DNA of 16,500 nucleotides from Methanobacterium sp. GTDB lineage: Archaea > Methanobacteriota > Methanobacteria > Methanobacteriales > Methanobacteriaceae. Shown in pieces: positions 7,792 through 14,713 of the stretch (the stretch's first letter is position 1; every line of letters begins with the position of its first letter). A program made the position numbers and the translations under genes. The stretch covers positions 16,183 through 32,682 of the forward strand of contig PLXT01000064.1 of NCBI GenBank assembly GCA_003151535.1. The letters are read 5' to 3'. The notes beneath the pieces are model-generated. The model was not told the DNA's origin and did no database searches. It saw only the letters and a program-made list of their open reading frames with translations.

Positions 7792-8377
7792 AATAACTCA
7801 ACTCCACTATAGATATTTATTATTATATCTCTTATGTCAGTTACTTTTTTACAAGTTTAAATAACAAAATCAATTTGAATTCCAAATTATATTATAATTT
7901 AATCAAAATAATCTTCCAGTATTTAAAAAAAATTATTATCCCTGGTAAAATTGGAGGCGATACCAGGGTAATAATGAGGTATGTAGGCGAAATACACACC
8001 TCACAACTATAACTTACTTTTAGGTACTTAAATCGATTTTCCCAAATTTAACCCAAATCTTACCCATATACTCAATTTTCAATAAATAAATCTTCAAAAT
8101 ATTATCATACTCCATAAACTGATGAAATATTATAATGAGTAATGCTATGTGGGGCATTATCACATCAAGGTGGAATTATTAATTATCAACCGATTTAATC
8201 AAAAATTAACTTTAAAATATTTATAAAAAATTTCTAATAATAAAAAAAATATAATAAGAATATGAATGGTTTATAATTCAGAAAAATGTTGTTATATTGT
8301 TAAATCTTCCAAATAGTATAATATTAAATAGATTTTAACTTAAATAAACCAAAGTAATTGATTAGGGGGTTGATGTA
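7792..8377. other. Spacer holding three hairpins and the usp promoter
   Basis: No protein gene was seen. Besides the double hairpin at 7932-8002, it has a hairpin at 8136-8162: TGA-(G)-TAATGC pairs with GCATTA-TCA around the loop TATGTGGG. Three CCC tracts lie at about 8040-8067. The rest is A/T-rich and should hold the promoter for the stress protein at 8378. Confidence 0.45.
7932..8002. ncRNA. Candidate structured RNA: two tandem hairpins with shared loop motif
   Basis: Hairpin one pairs ATTATTA (7932-7938) with TAATAAT (7969-7975) and CCCTGGTA (7940-7947) with TACCAGGG (7961-7968), giving 15 bp with one bulged T and a 13-base loop. Hairpin two follows directly: GAGGT-A-TGTA (7976-7985) pairs with TACA-C-ACCTC (7993-8002), with one A-C mismatch and a 7-base loop. 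Both loop regions carry AGGCGA. This is far more pairing and more G+C than the surrounding spacer. Its strand is undetermined. It is not recognised as a tRNA, C/D-box or known riboswitch. A third hairpin lies 130 bases downstream. Confidence 0.5.
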
Positions 8378-8824
8378 GTGTACAATAGAATATTATTACC
8401 AACTGATGGTTCTGAAAATGCGAAAAGGGCAGGTAAACATGCTATATGGATCTCTGATGTTAGTGGTGCAGATATAATTGTATTAAATGTGATTGAACCT
8501 TACTATCCTCAAATATCTGCGTTACCTAATTACAGCGAGGTTATATTTGATGAATTAAGGGATGAGGGAGAAACTGCAGTAAAATCGTTTAAACAGGAAT
8601 TAGAATCGGAACAGTGTAATGGAATGTGTAAAAATACGAAATTAACAACCCAAATTAAAGAGGGCAAAGCATTTGTTGAGATAGTCGAATCTATCAAAAG
8701 GGAACAGATAGATCTTGTTGTGATGGGTGCTTCGGGTAGGCACGGTCTTGATCGTTTCATGCTAGGAAGCGTAACCGAAAGAGTTGTTAGGGAAGCGATT
8801 TGTCCCGTACTCGTTGTTAATTAA
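8378..8824 (+). CDS. Universal stress protein, UspA family, ATP-binding type
   Basis: A 148-residue protein of normal family length. It shows the alpha/beta hydrolase-like nucleotide fold: ILLPTDGSENAKRA at the N-terminus, ADIIVLNVIEP as the second strand, IDLVVMGASG as the fourth, and ICPVLVVN as the last. The ATP-binding signature G-2x-G-9x-G-S is complete (G117, G120, G130, S131, within GASGRHGLDRFMLGS), so this should be the MJ0577-like ATP-binding class, acting as a soluble dimer in stress or energy signalling. Start GTG 8378 is set by GGGGGTTGAT (8365-8374). Two Cys near residues 80 and 84 (CNGMC) are unusual and could be redox-sensitive or bind metal. It is monocistronic and converges on the small membrane protein at 8889. 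Confidence 0.95.
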   Translation: MYNRILLPTDGSENAKRAGKHAIWISDVSGADIIVLNVIEPYYPQISALPNYSEVIFDELRDEGETAVKSFKQELESEQCNGMCKNTKLTTQIKEGKAFVEIVESIKREQIDLVVMGASGRHGLDRFMLGSVTERVVREAICPVLVVN

Positions 8825-8888
8825 AAGTGGGATTTTAAAGATTTAAGAAGAAAAAGAAAAAATAGTTATAGACTAAAAAAACCTATAA

Positions 8889-9044
8889 TTATTTCTTAAT
8901 AAGCCACATGTAAAGTCCGTAAACTATCAATATTATTACAACAAGCCAAAATAGCCAGTGAAATAGTCCCGGTACGGCAAAGGCCAGAATGGCTAAAACA
9001 ACACCTAATACAAATGTAATTGCTCCCATAGTACTATCGTTCAT
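8889..9044 (-). CDS. Small two-helix membrane protein (51 residues)
   Basis: A complete 51-codon frame. GGTGAT lies three bases before ATG 9044, the strongest type of ribosome site in this window. The protein, starting MNDSTMGAITFVLGVVLAIL, is two hydrophobic helices separated by a short turn around VPGLFHW, with a basic end (LIKK) that should face the cytoplasm. Trp and Phe cluster in the second helix (HWLFWL). There is no enzymatic motif. It converges with the stress protein gene. Likely a small inner-membrane protein of unknown function; similar short proteins are frequent in methanogens. Confidence 0.75.
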   Translation of the reverse strand: MNDSTMGAITFVLGVVLAILAFAVPGLFHWLFWLVVIILIVYGLYMWLIKK

Positions 9045-9241
9045 AATATCACCATTACTACTATATGGTATGCTAATTATTTAAAATTTCTGTTAATAGT
9101 AATAATTTCCTAATTACCTATATTATGAGATTGATATATGTTAAATATTTTAATCATTGAATGGATAAAATTATTAATTCAAATATACATAAATAATTAA
9201 TAATTTCTTGAATTTTTGTTAGATAATTGGGGAGTGATAGA

Positions 9242-9670
9242 TTGGATTTTGATGACTGTATAAAATTTGCTAACACAACACCTGTTTGTTATTTGGCAAC
9301 TGTTGATGGGGATCAACCACGTGTTAGGGCATTAGGTTTTTGGTTTGCAGATAAAAAAGGATTTAATTTTCAAATAGGTGCTGCTAAAGATATGCACGGA
9401 CAACTTCAAGCTAATCCTAAAGTGGAGGTATGTTTCTTCCAGCCAGGCGAACAATCGGGCATCATGATGAGAGTTGCAGGAGAAATTGAATTTATAGATG
9501 ATATTCTCCTTAAAAAGCAGGTTTTAGAAGATAGACCATTCCTTAAAGAATTTGGAATGACATTTGACCATCCTGATCTGGTAATTTTCCGTATAGCTAA
9601 AGGTGAAGCTTATTTTTGGACAATGGAAACCAATTTTGAGCCTAAAAAAATGATTAAATTCGGTGACTAA
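9242..9670 (+). CDS. Pyridoxamine 5'-phosphate oxidase-like flavin-binding protein
   Basis: A soluble 142-residue protein of the PNPOx-like split-barrel family, which binds FMN or F420. Typical features are CIKFANTTPVCYLATVDGDQ at the N-terminus, PRVRALGFWFADKKG as the next strands, the segment QIGAAKDMHGQLQANPKVEV around the flavin phosphate, and MRVAGEIEFIDD near the middle. Members are dimeric and reduce or bind various small substrates; the substrate cannot be read from sequence. GGGGAGTGAT lies just before TTG 9242, so this start is preferred over the in-frame TTG at 9227. A single gene with T-rich sequence after the stop. Confidence 0.88.
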   Translation: MDFDDCIKFANTTPVCYLATVDGDQPRVRALGFWFADKKGFNFQIGAAKDMHGQLQANPKVEVCFFQPGEQSGIMMRVAGEIEFIDDILLKKQVLEDRPFLKEFGMTFDHPDLVIFRIAKGEAYFWTMETNFEPKKMIKFGD

Positions 9671-9863
9671 ATAATTATTTTAAAATTTTTTTTATTTTTC
9701 TTTTACAGTTAAAAAAAATTTCTTTGATCAATAATGGCTTCAAGCATGATGTAATGGGAAGTTATACTCTTAAATGTATGAATTTTTAAATCTTTGTTAT
9801 ATTGATATTTCTATTCCAAAAAATAATGATTTAACTATCTCAGTTTCATCTTTGGGGGATAAA

Positions 9864-9872
9864 TTTATATAA
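9864..9872 (+). promoter_or_regulatory. TATA box of the response regulator gene
   Basis: TTTATATAA is a near-consensus archaeal TATA box. It predicts transcription start near 9890-9896, downstream of the ATG at 9872. That argues that the 5' extension of the reading frame is not translated and that GTG 9929 is the real start. Confidence 0.55.
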
Positions 9873-9928
9873 TGTATTACCATTATCATTATATGATATG
9901 CAGATTTCAACATGTGGGGCTTGGTTGG

Positions 9929-10345
9929 GTGTATGAAAAAACATTAAAATCTAAAATTTTAATAGTAGAAGATTACAGTATCGTTGTGAGAGATATTAAA
10001 GAAAGATTGGAACATATGGATTATAATGTACTCGATATTGTGAGTAATGGGGAAGATGCTATAAGAAAATCCAATGAAACAAAACCCGATGTTGTGCTTA
10101 TGGATGTAGTATTAAAAGGGGATTTAGATGGGATAAAAACAGCTCAAAAAATACAAGCCCATAACAATGTACCCATCATATATATAACAGCTTATTATGA
10201 CAACAAGACATTAAAAAGAGCGGCAACAACTTTACCATCAGGATTTATACTCAAACCCTCTGATGATGTTGGATTGGACACTTCCATACAATTAGCATTG
10301 TACAAACAACAGCATATAGAAGAACTTAAAAGTAATTCCAATTAA
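9929..10345 (+). CDS. Response regulator receiver-domain protein (CheY-like)
   Basis: A stand-alone receiver domain of about 138 residues. The phosphotransfer site is complete: acidic pocket E14-D15 (ILIVEDYS), phosphoacceptor D59 (VVLMDVVLKG), switch T87 (IIYITAYYD) and K109 (GFILKPSDD). The LKGDLDGI segment is typical of methanogen receivers that work with PAS-containing histidine kinases. No kinase or output domain lies in this window, so the partner is elsewhere. Start GTG 9929 follows GGGG (9916-9919); an in-frame ATG at 9872 lies inside the TATA box and would add a sequence (YYHYHYMICRFQHV) that fits no receiver. The C-terminus ends in a polar helix (YKQQHIEELK). The gene is single and is followed after 40 bases by a long hairpin. 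Confidence 0.92.
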   Translation: MYEKTLKSKILIVEDYSIVVRDIKERLEHMDYNVLDIVSNGEDAIRKSNETKPDVVLMDVVLKGDLDGIKTAQKIQAHNNVPIIYITAYYDNKTLKRAATTLPSGFILKPSDDVGLDTSIQLALYKQQHIEELKSNSN

Positions 10346-10384
10346 ATCAAATCTCAGGATAGTTTGGATGAATAATTAATTATA

Positions 10385-10460
10385 GAGGCAGAGTGTATTT
10401 TCCTATATTTGGGGAACCAATCACGGCAAAATTGGTTTTGTAGAAAATAACATCTACCTC
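10385..10460. ncRNA. Long imperfect hairpin after the response regulator gene
   Basis: Three nested paired blocks are visible. GAGGCAGA (10385-10392) pairs with TCTACCTC (10453-10460) with one C-A mismatch. TATTTTC-(C)-TA pairs with TAGAAAATA with one bulge. AACCAAT pairs with ATTGGTT around the loop CACGGCAAA. The whole forms a hairpin of about 76 bases. It could be a 3' untranslated element of the receiver gene or an independent small RNA. Confidence 0.45.
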
Positions 10461-10660
10461 CTAACTATTGAATTGGTTAACTAGTAATTACAAATTGGAT
10501 TTTATACTATTTTTTTGAAGTCTAGTTGTAAATTTAATATTACAAATTTAAATGATCAACTATTGTACTGGATTTTAGATAAAATAGGATAAATATCTTT
10601 TATCGACTTTTTGATTTAAATTATATAATTTATATAGAATTTAAGGATTTAATTTTATAT

Positions 10661-10765
10661 TGGGGGGTTGAGGGCAGGACATTAACTTTCAATAACATAC
10701 TTTGGGGGGTTTATTAGCCCTCATCCTTCATGAGTAAGAGGTTATATTTGAAGTTAATTATTACT
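10661..10765 (+). repeat. Hairpin element, single copy related to the 15.2-15.6 kb array
   Basis: The head GGTTGAGGGCAGGAC and the following TAACTTTCAATAACATA resemble the third unit of the array (head GGTAAGGACAGGACT, then TTACTTTCAATTAATAT). TGAGGGC (10669-10675) pairs with GCCCTCA (10717-10723). The tail at 10745-10765 matches the third unit's tail (15587-15607) in 20 of 21 bases. Two runs of six G, rare in this AT-rich DNA, lie inside it. Confidence 0.55.
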
Positions 10766-10779
10766 ATTTGAGGAATTTA

Positions 10780-10875
10780 ATGCTCTATTTATTATCCTTT
10801 TTTTATATTACATATATCCGTGTTTTGTCTCTGCATCATTTTTTGGATCTAGTAAAACCTATCTTTGTTTCGTAG
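10780..10875 (+). CDS. Possible tiny hydrophobic protein (31 residues)
   Basis: A short frame starting at ATG 10780, with GAGG six bases before it, just after the hairpin element. It encodes a hydrophobic peptide beginning MLYLLSFFYITYIRV and ending PIFVS. There is no homology that I can name. It is listed because the related element at 15.5 kb also stands directly before a short membrane protein. It could easily be chance; codon use is uninformative at this length. Confidence 0.25.
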   Translation: MLYLLSFFYITYIRVLSLHHFLDLVKPIFVS

Positions 10876-10887
10876 AATAAAACGGAT

Positions 10888-12168
10888 TCATGTGTAGTTG
10901 GTCATTGAAATCAGATTCGGCAATCTATTATATGTTGCATAATAGATCAATATCCTTGAGAACATGTAAATTACGGATTCAAATTTGATATTTCCTAGCG
11001 AGCTTGTTGAATAGGATGGTGCCTTTTTATAGGTGTTAATATAACTGTTTAATCTTGTAGCAATACTTAAATATTCTCTTTCTGTTATATTTCCTGTTTT
11101 ATATGTGTTAACTACTTTAATGGGATTTGTAACGGATTTAAGAGATATTGGTGTGGTTGATCCACGCTGAATATTTAAAAGGTCGGATATTTGCAGTAGT
11201 AAAAATTGCGAAGTTGTTATCTGTTTATTTGAAACTGTTATGTAGTTGGGTAATTCATGGTTGGTTTCAAAGTATGTCTTAACAGATTTAGAGACGTAAT
11301 TTATTTGGGTCATTGTAAAACTATTTGCTGGAACTGATCTTATATTAGCCGCCCATATTATCATTTTAGCTAATAAAAATGGATTTTGAGGAGATAATTC
11401 TGCATGAGGTCCAGCTAAAACAGATCTTCCCTTACCGTAGGTGTCTCCTACCATGGCCCCGTATCTCTGATAACCGTTGGTTTTGTCTGTGTAGGTTGCA
11501 AATGTTATGATACTACCACCATATTGATACATTGCAGGTCCGTTGTAGTAGGCGAGTGTAATTGTGCCACTGGTAGCTAGTAGTTTACTTCCAGAACTGG
11601 TCATGGTAATTCTTATGTTCCCTGTACGTGAAACTGCTTTACAACGCACATTTGGTGCAACACCCCCAAGCAGAGTAGAGGCCATTCACATAACTGGAGC
11701 CAGCATAAGCTCCCACACAGATTCCAAGGTAACCATGACCGCTTGAAACAAAATTTCTAATTAAAGAAGCACTGATACTGTTTAAATAAGTTTTTCCACT
11801 GGTGCCTCCAGGCATGGCCAGTAGGTCATAGTTAGATAGTTTTGCCGATGTAAGGGTCTTTGTAGTAGAATATGAGAAACGATATCCTGGTACGAGATTT
11901 TTAGTGTTTGCAGCGTATAATGCAGATATTATCCCATTAACATAGGTTGTACCTGCGCCATTTCCATTATATATCAACACCCTTATGGTTTTTGTTGATG
12001 CTGTAGAAGCAGATGCTTTTATGGTGGTCTTGAGAGTTACATGGGTGGTGTTTATGGATAATGATTGCTGTGTTGTATTATTAGAATTTACAGCTGATAC
12101 ACTACCAAAATTTAATATAAGCGTTAATCCAAATAATAAGAGCAGTGTTAATAATATTTTGGTTTAAT
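10888..12168 (-). pseudogene. Exported BPL_N/GATase-like protein with two pseudomurein-binding repeats, frameshifted
   Basis: Three frames join into one protein of about 426 residues. It has a signal peptide (KPKILLTLLLLFGLTLIL, ending near SVSA), an Asn/Thr/Ser linker, a class I glutamine-amidotransferase-like domain of the BPL_N type, then two pseudomurein-binding repeats. The GATase part shows LIYNGNGAG, LLAMPGGTSG, the nucleophile elbow YLGICVGAYAG and the His-Glu pair in GRSVLAGPHAELSP. The repeats include NHELPNYITVSNKQITTSQF and, less clearly, the segment ending YNRLPNLISM. Two single-base shifts break it: a missing base in T4 (12157-12160) just after the start, and an extra base in C5 (11663-11667), where TGG-GGT-GTT would restore WGVAPNV. 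The likely start is ATT 12168 with GGAG eight bases upstream. The role is inferred as a wall-bound hydrolase or binding protein; the substrate is unknown. Confidence 0.8.
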
Positions 12169-12191
12169 TTAAAAGTCTCCTAAACTTTTAA
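12169..12191 (-). promoter_or_regulatory. Ribosome binding site held in a hairpin loop
   Basis: On the minus strand TTAAAAGT (12191-12184) and ACTTTTAA (12176-12169) form a perfect 8-bp stem, with the loop TTAGGAG carrying the ribosome binding site of the pseudomurein-binding GATase-like gene that starts at 12168. A short palindrome, AATAGGCTATT, lies next to it. It may control translation; the pairing is direct observation, the role is inference. Confidence 0.45.
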
Positions 12192-12812
12192 TAGGCTATT
12201 GTGAATTGATACAAATCAATAAAGTTATAAGAAGAAATATGTACATTTAACAATAAAACAGTTACCATAATATTTAAGAGTAAGATCCAGTATTTTAACA
12301 TAATCAGATTTGAAAATCAACAAAGAATATCATTATTCTTAACTTACAAGACTATTAATCATACAAAATTAAATTAAATTCATTATTAAAAAAAAGTATG
12401 AACATCAACTAACAAATTCAATTCACCATTGTGAAAGTTAATCTGTTTAGATTTTAAAAATAATTACGAAAAAATCTATTCTATTTTAGAACTATTTATA
12501 CAACTTTCTAAATTATTTTAATACCATTTTATCATTAAAACTCTGATCTTCTACTTAATGACTGTAAAATCTTATATATGATGTTATTCTTACACTATTT
12601 ATGGTTCTAAATCTTCGAATATCCTTTTCAGTTTAAATAGATTTTCTATTAAAATTATGTTTCCAATAAATATAACTAAATTAATTAAAGTTATATAGAG
12701 AATTAATCTAATGAATAGTATATTGGAGATCTTTAATAGAAATATTTAGATCACATATCAATAATACCGATAAGAAGCTATATTGACCTTATTTGGTTAA
12801 AAAAGCATTTTG
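12192..12812. other. Long AT-rich spacer, no gene seen
   Basis: It contains the promoter region of the leftward gene (TATA-like stretch near 12224-12230 on the minus strand). Otherwise it is A/T-rich sequence without a start preceded by a ribosome site, and no coding relic was recognised on either strand. Confidence 0.45.
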
Positions 12813-12852
12813 TGTACTGTTACAAAGGTGTTTCAGTACAAGGTTTTTAAAT
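12813..12852 (+). promoter_or_regulatory. Dyad operator and TATA box of the 30-residue basic protein
   Basis: TGTACTG (12813-12819) and CAGTACA (12834-12840) are a perfect inverted repeat whose half-site centres are 21 bp apart, two helical turns, as for a dimeric helix-turn-helix regulator. The TATA-like TTTTTAAATA (about 12844-12852) follows directly, so the dyad abuts or overlaps the TFB recognition site. Transcription would start near 12870, just before the ribosome site. Confidence 0.5.
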
Positions 12853-12884
12853 AATTAAAATTATAAAATAAGGAGTTGAATTAA

Positions 12885-12977
12885 ATGGCAAAAGTAGCAG
12901 GAACTAACAAGAGAACTCGGCAAAAAAGGGGTTATAAGAAATTAGGAAGTAAAAGGGGAAGAGGAGTTAAAAGATAA
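12885..12977 (+). CDS. Very basic 30-residue protein
   Basis: A complete 30-codon gene with a strong ribosome site (AGGAGTTGA, 12871-12879) five bases before ATG 12885 and its own TATA box. Of 30 residues, 13 are Lys or Arg and none is acidic; it starts MAKVAGTNKRTRQKRGYKK and ends GRGVKR. Such composition is found in tiny ribosomal proteins (for example eL41 or bacterial bTHX) and in nucleic-acid-binding peptides, but no clear family match can be claimed. It is monocistronic, with T-rich sequence after the stop. The combination of promoter, dyad, ribosome site and composition makes it very likely real. RNA or DNA binding is inference. Confidence 0.7.
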   Translation: MAKVAGTNKRTRQKRGYKKLGSKRGRGVKR

Positions 12978-13221
12978 TTTTTCTTGATTATTTGTCTGTT
13001 TAAGAGGTTTAAAGTCTAATGACAAATTTTCCTCTTATATTCAGGGCTATAATATATATTAATTATTATTAAACTGATCTTATAATAATCTTAATTTTTT
13101 AGTAAATTCTTTTTATTAAACTATTTTTTTTAATCCAATTCTTAGAAAATTAATGATAATATTTCATTTATTAGAAAATCATTTATCAATAAAAATATAT
13201 AATATCTTAAGGTGATTTTAT

Positions 13222-13548
13222 ATGGTTTATTGTCATGAATGTGGAACCAAGAATGAAGAAAATGCAGAATACTGCTCTAAGTGTGGTTCATCACTTAAAG
13301 ACAGTGATGATCGGGATGGAAGATATCGTCACCGCCATGACCACAGATATCGTCATAGAAATGAATGTTTCGGACTTCCAAATGGGGGCATGATTGTTGG
13401 ATTATTATTTGGAATTCTATTAATCCTATTTGGTGTTTCAGCATTTTATGGAGTTGCTATATGGAGATACGTATGGCCCATAATAATAGTGATAGTAGGT
13501 ATCCTAATCATAGCCGGCGCAATATCCAATTATGCCCGTAGAAGATAG
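13222..13548 (+). CDS. Zinc-ribbon membrane protein
   Basis: A 108-residue protein. GGTGAT lies five bases before ATG 13222. An N-terminal zinc ribbon has C4-x2-C7 and C18-x2-C21 with the usual zinc-ribbon spacing and the sequence YCHECGTKNEENAEYCSKCG. A His/Arg-rich linker follows (residues 34-47, RYRHRHDHRYRHR), which could bind metal or contact lipid headgroups. Two membrane helices follow (about 57-75 and 84-100), and the chain ends YARRR, so the ribbon probably faces the cytoplasm. Zinc-ribbon plus short membrane anchor proteins are common in methanogens with unknown roles. It is single, and convergent with the DUF2085-like gene. Confidence 0.85.
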   Translation: MVYCHECGTKNEENAEYCSKCGSSLKDSDDRDGRYRHRHDHRYRHRNECFGLPNGGMIVGLLFGILLILFGVSAFYGVAIWRYVWPIIIVIVGILIIAGAISNYARRR

Positions 13549-13582
13549 GGACTACTAAAGATAAACGACTAATAGTTTGGAT

Positions 13583-14320
13583 CTATCTGTAAATACAGTA
13601 TGATCCCTTGCTACATTCACTACATATTTTATAATGTTTCTTTTCAGAACTAGTAATTCTTGCTAGGATCCAAATAAAAACTAGTACAAGAAAAAAAAGC
13701 TGTACAGATATGCTGTTGTTTAATTCAATGATGCCTATTAGTAACATGAAAGAACCTAAAACGAGAATCATATTTAAAAAAAATTTCATAATGTTCAGAT
13801 CTATATTTAAAAGCAGATCCTGTAGCAAATATATTAGAACAGCTATAAATCCAATGAAAAATATTAAACTTCCAACACCATCAATTCCATAAAAATAGTA
13901 GATAACCGTTCCAATAACAGATATAAAAGCACCTATAAAAAGGCCGCTACAGCCAGCACAATATGTTCTTCCAAGTAAACTATATCTATGGTTATTAAAA
14001 TCATTACATTTAGGATGGTGTCCCTTAAATCTTATTTTAATATTTTCTGTTACATTTTCTTTTTCATTGCCTATTTTTTTGGGTTTTTGAAACTTTTTTG
14101 GACTTATAAACCCTGAACACCGTGAAGGGGAAACAGCTGCAACCATCCCTAAACTACAGATAACTATAAAAACAGATAGTATCAGTTGTTTCTGGTTTGA
14201 ATATACAATATTAGTATTAGGTGAATAATAAACCAGTACTAAAAGTAAAATAAGTCCAGCTATACTTATCAAGGAAAAGTATGTATTGTTTATATTATTT
14301 TTTTTAAATATGGTATTCAA
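13583..14320 (-). CDS. DUF2085-like polytopic membrane protein with Cys/His motifs
   Basis: A 245-residue membrane protein. Two helices come first (about 14-33 and 45-62), then a basic loop. The family core is G100-H-H-P-K-C105, H111 and GRTYCAGCSGLFIGAF (C121, C124), followed by about four more helices. This Cys/His pattern is typical of DUF2085 and suggests a metal site at the membrane surface. Extra Cys occur in the tail (C233-x2-C236 and C242, in KICSECSKGSYC), a possible second metal site. Start TTG 14320 is preceded by GAGGGATC; a nearby ATG is out of frame. The function is unknown. It diverges from the gene at 14432 across a spacer with a strong palindrome. Confidence 0.8.
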   Translation of the reverse strand: MNTIFKKNNINNTYFSLISIAGLILLLVLVYYSPNTNIVYSNQKQLILSVFIVICSLGMVAAVSPSRCSGFISPKKFQKPKKIGNEKENVTENIKIRFKGHHPKCNDFNNHRYSLLGRTYCAGCSGLFIGAFISVIGTVIYYFYGIDGVGSLIFFIGFIAVLIYLLQDLLLNIDLNIMKFFLNMILVLGSFMLLIGIIELNNSISVQLFFLVLVFIWILARITSSEKKHYKICSECSKGSYCIYR

Positions 14321-14391
14321 TACAGATCCCTCATATACTGAAGTAGACCTTGACCAGCCATGTAACGATAAGTTTTCCTTTTAAATGTATT

Positions 14392-14409
14392 TTTGGAACA
14401 CATTCCAAA
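14392..14409. promoter_or_regulatory. 18-bp palindrome in divergent promoter region
   Basis: TTTGGAA-CACA-TTCCAAA is a perfect 7-bp dyad with a 4-base centre in the 111-bp spacer between two divergent genes, a typical operator position. Its core GGAA-N4-TTCC recalls the methanogen nitrogen regulator NrpR site, which has six central bases (GGAA-N6-TTCC), so NrpR itself is unlikely. Confidence 0.5.
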
Positions 14410-14431
14410 GATAACATGAGTATTCCTATAT

Positions 14432-14698
14432 ATGAAAGTCAAAGTTTTTCTATCAGTGATTGCTAATAAAATATATGTTAAATCTGGGAATACTTGGCAT
14501 TATGCTTTAACTGAAAAAATGACTGTTCAATTTCAAACAATAAGTAAAACAGAAATTAGAGTAACCACAAAAAGATACTGTGATGGTACATTAGCAAATA
14601 CAGTCATTAAAGATTATCATGCAGTTCATTCAGCTTCCTATAATGCAAATATGAATGAACCAGCCTTAGTCTCTCATTTAAAAGAAGTTATGGCTTAA
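14432..14698 (+). CDS. Small beta-rich protein or detached surface-protein domain
   Basis: An 88-codon frame with Thr/Val-rich alternating strands (KVFLSVIANKIYVKSGNTWH, then VQFQTISKTEIRVTTKRYCD) and a C-terminal helix (PALVSHLKEVMA). It looks like one beta domain of a larger extracellular protein, yet there is no signal peptide. ATG 14432 has no ribosome site and overlaps a TATA-like TATATATG, so translation may begin elsewhere or the piece may be a leftover domain. It ends 15 bases before the next secreted gene. Not recognised with confidence; real coding character is likely, an intact gene less so. Confidence 0.5.
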   Translation: MKVKVFLSVIANKIYVKSGNTWHYALTEKMTVQFQTISKTEIRVTTKRYCDGTLANTVIKDYHAVHSASYNANMNEPALVSHLKEVMA

Positions 14699-14713
14699 AT
14701 AAGGGGTAAAATA

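Noticed and set aside
8040..8067. Three CCC tracts (GGG on the other strand) as a possible G-quadruplex
   Set aside because: Only three tracts are present within a short distance; a fourth is needed.
8530..8760. Minus-strand frame inside the stress protein gene
   Set aside because: Antisense shadow of a well-conserved gene.
11564..12167. Two plus-strand frames of 60 codons
   Set aside because: They are the reverse side of the frameshifted BPL_N/PMBR gene, whose minus-strand frames carry the signal peptide and domain motifs.
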